A stretch of 64,000 nt of DNA, taken from assembly GCA_034008185.1 (NCBI GenBank), contig CM067087.1, forward strand, positions 43,852,590 through 43,916,589. Direction: 5' to 3'. This DNA is from Gorsachius magnificus (taxonomy: Eukaryota; Chordata; Aves; Pelecaniformes; Ardeidae). The notes beneath the pieces are model-generated. The model worked only from the letters and a program-made list of their open reading frames with translations, did no database searches and was not told where the DNA came from. Numbering within the stretch: position 1 is the first letter of the stretch; each line of letters starts with the position of its first letter. A program made the position numbers and the translations under genes. Positions 36,493 to 47,045 of the stretch are shown piece by piece.

Positions 36493-36736
36493 ACAAATGT
36501 TACTGCAGTCACTGACATTGAAATCGGCGCTAGGGGGGTCAGAAAAGGTGATGGAGCAAAACTGATTTGTACATCGTCAAAGTCTTTGTTATATTCAAAA
36601 AAGAACTTGCCTGATTCCTGTGTTTCAGTTGCTGGGAAACTTTCCATCACAAAAGATCTTTGCAACTTTTCCAGTTCTCTAATTAATTCTTGAATTGTTT
36701 GCAGCAGGCCTTCAGAATTCAGAAAGCCTAGAGAAA
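36493..36736 (-). CDS. Exon-like open frame, unassigned
   Basis: On the minus strand, acceptor CATTTCTCTAG is followed by a frame beginning FLNSEGLLQTIQELIRELEK, then LQRSFVMESFPATETQESGK, and running to a TGA at about 36,493. The first part has Leu/Ile heptad spacing and could be a coiled-coil. A GC-type donor (CAG-GCAAGT) lies after the QES codons. It may be a last exon of an upstream minus-strand gene, but I do not recognise the protein and no partner exons were found. It could equally be chance. Confidence 0.25.
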
Positions 36737-38787
36737 TGACATTAGTTCTGTACAAGTTGCAAGGTGTAAACTTTGAAAAGATTTCCCTTCTCCAACAATT
36801 TAATAACAGCTATGCTTACCTCCCTTAGGCACGTAGCTCCTAGAGCGGTACCTGTAGCTCTGGATAAGCTATCTAAATGCAGTGCACAATGGATGGGAGA
36901 GGAAGGCATCTCAGGAAGCTGATCTAAAGCAATGATTGTGCAAATTCTTTCATTCTAGGCAAGGATTTCTTTCTTGTTCTCATTTTAAGAGCTACAAGTG
37001 TAAATATATCCACCTCTAAAATACTCTGCTCCATATCCCTCCAGAAAAAGGGGAAACTGTCCCTTGATCGTCTCAGTCAGAGAGATCTCAAATGGACATT
37101 TTTGACCTCCCGGCAGACCCTCCTTTCCATAATTTGCAATTTAGATAGAAACATCCTTGGCTTTCCTATTAGCGACTGGCTTTTCCCCAGTCTCCTTCAG
37201 GCTCTGTTTCTGTGCTTTGTTCTGAACGGTCATTGTTGGTCTCTTTTTAAGTGACCACCTTTATTTTTTTTCTAATTGTGCCTGCTTTGATAATGAATGA
37301 GAGATTACGCCTATGAACTTCAGAAAGAGATGGGGTTTGGATCCCCGTTATGCTAGGCGATCGTGAACAGCAAGCTAATCAGACTGGGACACCTCTGAGA
37401 CAAAATGGAACTGTGATGTTTAGGGAACTTTTTATCAATATCAGCGATCTATTTTCCATGGGTTTACATTATGATTTTGGACTTGGGTATCTCAGTTCTG
37501 CGTGAATACTGATAGAGATGCCAAAGGTCTTTACTAGACAGATTTCTCACTGTGCTTTTCACAGAAACCTGTTTACAAAATGCCATAACTGAATGTAATC
37601 ATTGCTAACACTGGTACCCTACAAATGAGCCCTCTCTCCAAGTAAAATCCTAGTAGAGCCCACAGAAAAGTACTTCCTATCGCGTAACTACATAAGGGGG
37701 TTGCTGCTACAATATAGGAGGTGGCTGCTAGCTACATCTGTGTTAAAATTACAACCTTGGTCATGGCTCCACCAGAATTTTAGATGAAGCAATTAGCATC
37801 TGTTAGATATGTGGCTATAAACAAAGATGTCTTTATAATGTAAATTACGTAGTCGAGTTCTTGGATCATTACCGAGAAAAGATGATGGAATATCTATCAG
37901 GAAGTTGCTGACAATGCCACAAATAAAGAAGAAAGAGATTGAAATTCTGTCTAAAAAAATTCAACAAATAAACAAGCAAGCACAAACCAGCTGTTGCATT
38001 AAAAAAAAAGAAAGAAGAAAAAAAGTGGAAAAAAAAAGCGCTTCAGTGTAGCAGAGCTTCACCAGAGTCCTTTTTTGTCCCAAAAAAGCAATAGAAATGA
38101 ATCATCTCTACTGACATGCCAGAATTACAGACTAAAACATTAGTCCTGCAAGCAAATACAAGTGAAGATCTCGCTGTCAGAAAACTAATGTAAAAATCAT
38201 TCCAGCAGAGGAGTAAGATCAGACATTTTCTTCCAATTCCAGCAAGCTGACAAAAGAAAAAATTAGATATCAAGTCACAGTGTGCATGAATTAATCAATA
38301 TGGATTTCAAATACATCTTCGTGATAGTTGTATTGAGATGAACAGACAATTATTGCAAGGGCAAAGAATGAGCTGCTAGGGAAACAATTTTTATTCTGAA
38401 ATTCAAGTTTTCTCATCTTTTTAACACAATGAATAAAAACAGTACTTAACTATTAATAATTAAGTTGTCATTTCAGAAAATTACATCTTTTTATTTTTAT
38501 GTTATTATTCCATATCTCTTCCACTTTGTGATCTAACAGGCTTTTTCAGCATCCCCCCAAAAAAATCACAAAACCTACATATGGAAAGGAAAGGAAAAAT
38601 TACTTAATGCTAATCGTTACCGTGAACTTTGGGTTTTCATCAACTATTAAATGTCCTTGGCATTAGAAAATACCACAGAGAAATGTAATGCCACAGAACA
38701 TTAACAATTCCATTTTCCTTACCAATTAAGCTGACCTTACCCACCTTTATTATTTATTTCAACAAGAAAAATCTAAACATATCATGT

Positions 38788-38838
38788 GTATTATAGTTAA
38801 AACTACTATTGCAGTATTATAGTTAAACTACTATTGCA
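38788..38838. repeat. Short tandem duplication, 2 copies of about 26 bp
   Basis: GTATTATAGTTAAA(A)CTACTATTGCA occurs at 38,788-38,813 and again at 38,814-38,838. The only difference is one A. This is direct evidence of a recent local duplication. Confidence 0.93.
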
Positions 38839-41800
38839 CATCTCTCAAGCTGATGTAAAGTTGACTGCTTTTGTGCTACGTGTTTGGGCTTATTCGGCTT
38901 TTGTTCAGTAGCGAACTACTACTCAAGGTGCAATTATTGATATTACATTCCTCATATAGTTCCTTGATTTCATAGATGCCTACATAGTCCTCTAAATGCC
39001 CATCATTACGCGAGACTCTCCATAATTCATTTCTGAAGACACTCCAATAAAAATACCAGTGGTGTAATCATTAAAAACAGGATTTTCTCTTCTTTTTATG
39101 GCATCCATTTGCATCTCCTACAAATGATCTGATTCAAACCCATAATTTAAGAAGTATTTTAGTTTTCACATTTTAAATCCAACACAGACTTTTTTTTTTT
39201 TCATTAAAGGCATATTGTTAAAAGTGGTGAAAGGGTGTGGGGAATTTCCTGTCTCCTCATCACCCATTTACTGATCGCCATCATATGGTGCTGTAATCAA
39301 GTCCCCAAAATGCTGCCTTAGAGTAGTGAATTAAAGAAATGAAATGTGATTACTATTCCCCAGTTCAGCAGTGCCCAACACTACTACAGTAGTACTAAGG
39401 GACTTGAACTGTCTCTGGATGAAGAACAAGGAAAGCTGGGGTGAGGAATTAGGATTCTTTCTGAAAAATATTCCAATATAAGTACTTGTTTGGTTTAATG
39501 CTTAATTTTATTGAGAGACAGTGAAAAGCCTTAGCAGAAGGACTGCTGTGAGAATGAAGAGTAGCTGAAGATCAGTTAAATCTGATATAATAAAGAAAAT
39601 AACCTAATAGACTGCTGCTATATTATAATACAGGAGCCTATGATTTGTTCTTTTGTAAGAATAAGTCACTTCTCTGCTGAATGAAGAAATAACTTTAATT
39701 TTTCCCTTTTTAAAATCAACTACCCAAGATACAGCTTTGGGACATGATGATCAGGCTGCATTTCTCTCCTGTAAGTTGGAAGTATGGCCAAGAGTCAGAA
39801 TCTGCCACCGCAGGCCACTGCCCCATCAACAGGAGCTGTGCAGTTCGTTGTGCAGCAACGAACAGTGGCACGGCTTAGTAAAATACTTTGTTAAATCACA
39901 CGTTAAAGACAACTGAGCAATTACAGGCAAGAAAATCTACGGACGCTGTGTAATATGCATTTTCTTTCAGGACCTAGCACAAACAATCATTGATAGTAAT
40001 TGGCTTGAAATAGCGGGGGGGTTTAACTTCTTCCACTCAAGACAAGGCATTTCATTTTAAAACTTATGCACAGGGCATATTGTAACTAATTCTGTTTTAA
40101 CTGTAGTTATTACTTCCCCTGCAGGCATTTGGCAAATGGAAGACTTCAAATGGCCCATTTAAGTCACGACGGATATGCTCAAGAACAGTGGTTTACAACT
40201 GAAAATGTGCTGGTTAAGAATTAAAATTTGATAACGGCAAACTCCATCATAAAAATAAAGTCAAATTATCTCCAATTCCCTGTCAGCATCCTTGCTAGAT
40301 GTAGTAAATCTCTTTTTCTGTGTTAAAACAAGCTCACAAGCAGTTTAAGGACCAGAAAACCAGAGCAGAAATTAACTTAAAGGCAAAATTAAGATTCCCA
40401 AGGTGTAAGACAAAAGCTGTGCCAACTGTCAGGGCCCAGCGGTCCAGGGTTACTGGTGCTGTGCAGTGAAGGGCTATTCACATTCTTTGCTCCCAGTCGG
40501 CAATATTCAGTAGTCAAATGTGCAGGGTTCTCACTATGCACAGAGCAGGGGTTCTCGCCTTCATTGGGATGGGTGGCAATGAGTCCAGGAGGAACTGGAT
40601 CTTCTGCTTCCCAAAACCATTGGAAAAATTCCCATTATATTATGAGAAGCAAGGTGAGAGCTTGATATCACAGACATCCTCATAATTCCTTTACGTCAAA
40701 CCTTCAATTTTTACATAGTGAAAACCAACAAAAGATAATGGAAGGAATTACAATATCAAAAATATATTACGAAACTGAAGACTTATTTCCGCCTCTTCCC
40801 CCTGAATTTCAGTAAGCCAGTCTCGAATCAGCTGAACCGTAACACCTTTTTTCTACCACTTCCACAGCTATATATTATGCTGAAGTGTTAAGAGTAAGCT
40901 GAACTCCTTCTGTTTTGTGGCTGTTGCAAAATCTGATAGTTCTCATGATTGTCAGAAAAATGGCTAACTAAAGGCAAAAAGTTATGTCTAGTAATTGGTA
41001 AGTGATTAAAGCAATAATTAGTATTTGATATATGTGGAGAATGCTGCTTATATCAAAATGCCTGTTCTCATTCTCTGGGAAAAATGCCGCATTGATACCT
41101 CAGTCACGAAGAACTCCTTCTTACTCGAGCTGCTCATGAGCAGCCTCCGTGCTGACAGTGTTTCACTCTCCTGGGCAGTGGAACTCACCAGAACAAGCCT
41201 AGCCAGACCAAAGCCTGCACTCAGAATGACTTTTTATTATTATTTGCCTAGAAGGATTTGTAACAAAACTTACAAACACTTCCTATGAAAAAATCACAAT
41301 GGTATCAGCCATTGTCTTTTAAACAAAACTAAAATCCAAAAGCAGGTACCACATGGAGTCTGTCTGGAGAAGGCTGTCACTCCTACCAGAAGAAAAAAAC
41401 TCTTTCATTGATACACGTGACAATAATTTGTGTTCAGGGCAAGAATTTGTGCTGCATAGTGGTACGTAGCCTTTTAGAGAGATTGTTGGGTTTGCATTAG
41501 TAGCTCACCATTCTTCAGAGTTTAAAACCCTTTATAATCAAAATTTCCCCGCTAAGAGTCAAATTTCAGGTTGCAGCAATGGCCGGGTGCATCTTTAGAA
41601 GTCATTTACAAGACAGCGACTTTTTGCTTGGTGAGTTCCAATATCACAACTCCCTAAGCTTTAGAAAATATCATTCGGTATAATGGTATTAAGAAATGCT
41701 TCTGATGGCTGAGAATCTAAAGAAGATCACTGATGTTTTCAGAGCAGCTTAGCAGCTTTCCTGTCCTTTACAGATTAGCCGTTCATGTGAACGGGCTACG

Positions 41801-42041
41801 GTGGGGCCGACTTCCAATTCCACTGAGCAAAGTCTTGAATCTGTCACGGATCACAAATTCATTGTAAAACAAACATTTAGGACATAGGGGAAAGTGGAGA
41901 ATAACTGGCAAAAAATCATTCCGCAAAAGCTGTAGAGAATTTACCATCTGTTTTGTTTTCCATCCAGGTACTTCTGGGCTCTGAACAAGCTTTTGTGCCT
42001 TGGAAATTCACCAGTTTTATAGCCGTCTGAAAAAATTCCTC

Positions 42042-42055
42042 GTTGCTATGGCAAT
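42042..42055 (-). promoter_or_regulatory. X-box-like (RFX) site
   Basis: On the minus strand ATTGCC-AT-AGCAAC. The right half-site matches RGYAAC exactly and the left differs from GTNRCC at one position. RFX factors control ciliary genes. Whether it is used, and by which gene, is unknown; it lies 14 kb from the candidate ZBBX promoter. Confidence 0.35.
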
Positions 42056-42322
42056 ACCATTCTTTCATGATGAATCCTTCTTGAAGGTAGAGGACATTGG
42101 CAAGATTAAATGTAAATCTTTTTTTTTTTTTGGTGGTGTGACAGACAAAAGTGGCTGGCACCGGGAGAATTCTTCACCCCCAAAACAAACATTACTAGCG
42201 TCATCTTCATTTGAACAACATAAAGCAGCTGTGTAATAGCGTTGTTAGCCATCCACAAAATGCATCCATAATCCCCCGAAACCCACGGTGTGGTACCACC
42301 GATGCTGCTTTGTGAATGAGTC

Positions 42323-42341
42323 GCAACATTCTGAATGTTGC
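42323..42341. repeat. 19-bp palindrome
   Basis: GCAACATTC-T-GAATGTTGC, a perfect 9-bp inverted repeat around one central base. Confidence 0.9.
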
Positions 42342-43632
42342 CCTTACGCCCGGAGGTTTGCTTGAATGAAACAGAAAGTTGAGAGGGTTCAATAATGATC
42401 TCCCCTTCCAAACAGCCCATTAAAGCGATCTTTGTAAAGGTGATAGGTAAGGAAATTAGATGTCTGTGAAAACTGGCAACATCCTTGTCATTTTTGTCAT
42501 TTTACGGCAAACCCCAGCAGGTGGAAGCTACCTGCAGATACGGGCAACGGAGTGAAGGCTGAAGAGTCTGTGAAAAGAAGGTGATAGCAAAGCGCTTTTT
42601 TTTTTTCTTTTTCCCCCACCCCTCCTTTTGGTTTTTTCCATGCACTCTCTGCCTGCGTACCCACACACCTCCAGCTAAAAGTACCCCAGATCTCACCATC
42701 AAGATGAGCAGCGCAACAGAAAGAGGGACGTGGTGATGCTCCATACCCTGCCCCCTACTCAGAGCCCTCCTATAAATACAGCCTGATGGCTACCAAAGCC
42801 GCTATTGACCCTGCATGTGTAGAGTGGAAAATAAAATGAAGCCACCCCTTCAGCATTAAGACCTAATCTATCCTTCTGCAACTCAGACATGTGCAGTGAT
42901 TTACAACCAAATTCATTCCGCCCCTAAAATGCACTTAACATCACAAACAGGCTCAGCGACTACTCAAAAAAATTAAAACACGGCTCAGTGTAAGCATGGC
43001 AAATCTGTCTGTTAACCTTATGAGTTCTTCAAAGGGTAATACCGAATAAAATTAATTTCAAAACCAAAACATTAAAAAAAAAAAACCAAACAATTTAAAG
43101 ATAGTGTACACCAATGAGATTTTTTGGTTCTCTAATAAATTGCTGCCAGGAGCTGAAAATATGAAACATTTGACTGATTGCTTTTCAGTGTGGGTAGCAT
43201 GTTCGAGATACAGGTGATTTTTTTTTTAAGTTGCTTGTGTGCTTTGACTGTCATTGAGAGTACTCATGTTTTGAAATCTTCAACTTATTTGTCACGTATT
43301 TGGTTCTAATTTTTATTTTTGAAGCCTGAATGAACTGCAGTTCCACAGCATCTCTACTGATGTCACTAGCATTACAGCTAAACTGCCCTATGCCAGCCAA
43401 TCGGTAGTTCAATTTATTACAGCCTATTTTTCCCTCTCAAGTTCCATACTCATTCTATTCTTCTGATGTTGTCATTTTTATAGGCTTTGCAGGACATGAA
43501 ATTCATTGAGTGTTGCGGCCACCTCCCGTCAGTGCTTTGCTCGTGCCGTGTTATATCAACAGGCAGCCTGACAAGAGACCTTTCCGCCAGTCCAGAGATG
43601 GTGTTTAATGCAACTTGTCTGGTTTTCTAATG

Positions 43633-43649
43633 GGGGGGGGGGGGGGGGA
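43633..43649. repeat. G homopolymer run
   Basis: An uninterrupted run of about 17 G. Length is likely to be uncertain in the assembly. Confidence 0.9.
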
Positions 43650-43812
43650 ATAAATTGGACTAGCTTGTAATCACATGCCTGAATGAACAGACCTGTGTCG
43701 TAGACCTTTAGTCTAAGAGCACATGATAAAAGCCAGGTTATCCCTTGGTAAGTTAAGATTTTTGAGAGTCTAGAAAGGGCTCTGGTAGGAAAGAGTGTTT
43801 CAAAGCATCATT

Positions 43813-44150
43813 AGAATCATAGAATCGTTTAGGTTGGAAAAGCCCTTTAAGATCATCAAGTTCAACCGTTACCCTAACCCTGCCATCCCACCACTAAACC
43901 ATGTCCCTAAGCACCTCATTTACCCTTCTTTTAAATCCCTCCAGGGATGGGGACTCGACCACCTCCCTGGGCAGCCCATTCCAGAGCCTGACAACCCTTT
44001 CTGTGAAGAAATTTTTCCTAATTTCCAACCTAAACCTGCCCTGGTGCAACTTCAGACCATTTCCCCTCGTCCCATTGTCCATTACCAGGGAGAAGAGGCC
44101 GACCCTCACCTCGCTACAGCCTCCGGTCAGGCAGTTGTAGTTAAATATGC
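43813..44150 (-). mobile_element. CR1 LINE fragment
   Basis: The plus strand begins GAATCATAGAATCGTTTAGG and contains CCATGTCCCTAAGCACC and CTCCAGGGATGGGGACTCGA. The minus strand reads [20 protein letters not shown] and [20 protein letters not shown], the end of the CR1 reverse-transcriptase frame. About 338 bases, truncated at its 5' end. Confidence 0.95.
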
Positions 44151-45559
44151 TGCAGCCTATGCTAAGCACAAATCAGTTGCTGTACTTTTTAAGATTGTAT
44201 TAGAATGATAAAAAGTAATGAAAGTAGACTTACTGCATTTCTAAGTTTTGAGGCGCAAGTACTCCTGCTTTTAAAAGCATGAATTCCTCTTTTCCATGCA
44301 GGTTGCACACACACATAAAAAGTATTATCAAAAAACAGTAGAATTTTAAAGTATTTTTTTAATCTTTCAGTGTCTGTCTTACTTTTCTGAAAGAAGACAG
44401 TTGAAAATACTCATGAGGGAAGGTTGATAAGAGAACAGAGCTACAGCCAGGTTCTGACAAAGGACCAGAATCTGACACCAGGAATCTCTTGTGACAGGAA
44501 CAAACATTTCATCCCCCCCGGAATTTTAGCTGTGGCTGAAGGGTGCTGCAGAGCTCCAAACACATTTGTGCTATGCATCAGGAAATCCTCACCTAAGGAT
44601 TTGATTTTGCCTGTATTGAAGCCAATGGCAAAAATTCTGACTTCCAAGGTGTAGGATCGAGCTTTAGACAACGTGTATTTAATTCCAGATGCTTTTTGGT
44701 TTGTTTTTTAACAGTGTGTTCAACAGAAGTGTCTACATAATCAGCCTCTCTGAAGTCGAGGATGATCATTTTGACAGGTGTCTTTAACGTACTCTTAAAT
44801 TAATCCATTTCTTTTAGAGTCATTTGATACATTGATTTGTGTTTGTTACCATGGGAAAAATAGTTTAAAACAATAATTTGCTCCAGTTTATGCCAGTAAC
44901 AGGAAATCCATACCTTCATTACACAGTACAGACATTATCTCATGGCTTGTTTTAAGTGTTTGTCCCTCTAACCCTCGCTGCCCCTTTTCAAGAACTGGAG
45001 CAGCACCAAGAAGGGTGAAGATCCCGATGGAGCTCCACCGCCAGCTGCACAGGCTCCCCAAGCCAGGGACATCGCGATAACAGCGAAAGCAGAGCTTTGC
45101 TATTAAGCACTTGCCATTATAGCACGGTTTATTGCACTTTTCGCCCTCCGAATGACTGAAAACAATTGAATTGTTGAAATCGGGAAAGGAACTTATCTTC
45201 AGAGTACTACCCTTGTCTGAGAAAATGAGATAAAACAGTCCTGACTTTTTGGAAGCTCTGCCACTCAGTGTCTTTAGCTCGTATGTAAGGAACTTGTCTA
45301 CATCTTTTGGGAGCGTTATCTCGGGCCTGTAGCAGGACTCTGTGTATATCAGCCCCTAAATTAAACTTCTGCATCTGAATGGATGTCAGATCTGATCATG
45401 CAAAAATCCATATAAGTCAAAGTTACAATTCATATTTATGGCTTGCTTACAAGTATCATTTGGCTTAAAGGAACGTATTTCTTTAAATGCCCCACTCACG
45501 GACACGATGAAAATTGTTTCACAACTTAGAAGAGAAGGTGTCTTCCCTCCCCAGATACA
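44151..45559. other. Non-coding stretch, nothing recognised
   Basis: Unique sequence of mixed composition. Complementary open frames at 44,424-44,671 on the two strands have no recognisable homology. Confidence 0.5.
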
Positions 45560-45692
45560 AGTTCAATGATTTGGACACTTTTAAGACTCAGCTGGACAGG
45601 GTGCTGGGCCATCTTGTCTAGACTGTGCTCTTACCTAGAAAGGTTGGACCAGATGATTCTTGAGGTCCCTTCCAACCTAGGATTCTATGATT
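45560..45692 (+). mobile_element. CR1 LINE 3' end
   Basis: Sense-strand CR1 wording: GACTCAGCTGGACAGGGTGC, GGTTGGACCAGATGATTCTT, and CCCTTCCAACCTAGGATTCT with a TATGATTGA end. About 130 bases with visible divergence. Confidence 0.93.
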
Positions 45693-46941
45693 GACTTTTT
45701 TGCCTGATCTGAGCAGCAAATGCTATATACACAAATCTTGTATCACTCTCACACACAATACCAAGCCCGCAAGTTATTTTAATTATTGTGAAATACTCTG
45801 TTGCAAGCAGAGAGTGGCTCTCATGGCAAATATGAACCTGGATTTTCAATAGTATGGTGCCTCCATCCAGAATTAAGTCAAGATGACTAAAGATACTGGC
45901 ATAAGTCTGACATTAAGTAACATTTAAAGACTTAGAATTGTTTCACTGAAGCTTGGAAGCCCAAGTCAAACTTTCCTTTAGAAATGCTAGTTTCAGATAC
46001 TAACTCAGCAGTAGACTTCAAAAGGATCACCAACACCCACATGCCCTTGTCCTCCATTCAAAGAACTGCCACAGCATATTTATTTTCTTTTACGGGAATC
46101 TTACCACTGGACAAGCACAGTACAAAGAAATAGGATAGCTCTAACGTGTTAACCTGGAGTATAACCTTCAATCACATTTTAAGGAGCTGAAGGGAGGGAT
46201 TTTAAAAGCATCTCTCTTCAGCTCTTTTGAGAATCCTGCACCAAACCCATAATTCTGTTTATCACCTGCACTGTCCTAAAGGCATCATCTGAAAAGGAAT
46301 AAAACCAATGGGACTCTTCCCATTTGCCTTAATGGGCTTTGGATAAGTGCCCAAACATGTTAAGTTTCAGAGATAAATGTATATTTAATTCAGTCAAGTT
46401 TCCAAAACAGCTTCTGTTGAAATCAATAGCGAACTTACTGGCCTTCTGGGAAAAGAGCTGAAAGCTTAAGCAAACGTAACCTGGATTTAGGCAGAGGTAA
46501 TACCAAACACCATTTAAAATATTTAGCTTTCTTGTGTTAATAGCTGTCACTAACTACTGTTGCAACACCGTCTCGCGTGAATAACCATCGCTAATACATT
46601 AACTGTTCCCAAAAGCAGTTTAAAGGATTAACACGTATGACTACCTGGAAAACAGTATCGCGCCTCCTCACCGTTTGGTTTCAGGGTAGGTTTGCCTTGA
46701 AAAATAAAGACTAAAACAAGGACGCAGCTAAGCTTATAATGAAAAACAATTTGATTAATGTACCGAGGCCCGCAGCAGGCACAGGCCAGCTCTGTACCTG
46801 TTATTTTTGTTTATCTTCCAACCACTTTTGAAACAGCATTCAGAGCCCTGCATTTGAAACGAATGTATTACACAGGGTTCGTGATGATCTTGTCCTGCGT
46901 GGCTCCACGAGGAATTGCTCTGTCCCACGCCCCTTTCCTCC

Positions 46942-47045
46942 CTTCCCATAGGAAAGGCAATCAGAAGCAACTTCTGTGGTCCTTGGTTTCCCAGAGGTCC
47001 TTGGCTTCCCATAGGAAAGGCAATCAGAAGCAAGTTCTGTGGTCC
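46942..47045. repeat. Local duplication, two 41-bp copies 63 bp apart
   Basis: CTTCCCATAGGAAAGGCAAT followed by CAGAAGCAA(C/G)TTCTGTGGTCC occurs at 46,942-46,982 and 47,005-47,045. There is one mismatch in 41 bases. The spacer itself contains a smaller imperfect repeat of CCTTGG(T/C)TTCCC. Confidence 0.95.

Larger units (their letters stand above)
36737..43812. other. Non-coding stretch, no gene recognised
   Basis: Mostly AT-rich unique sequence with a T run near 39,189, pyrimidine-rich tracts near 42,595-42,640 and a G run at about 43,633-43,649. It contains a 26-base tandem duplication at 38,788-38,838 and an RFX-like site plus a palindrome at 42,042-42,341. No gene could be supported. Confidence 0.5.

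Noticed and set aside
43795..44208. Plus-strand open frame over the CR1 copy
   Set aside because: It is the antisense of the CR1 reverse-transcriptase segment.
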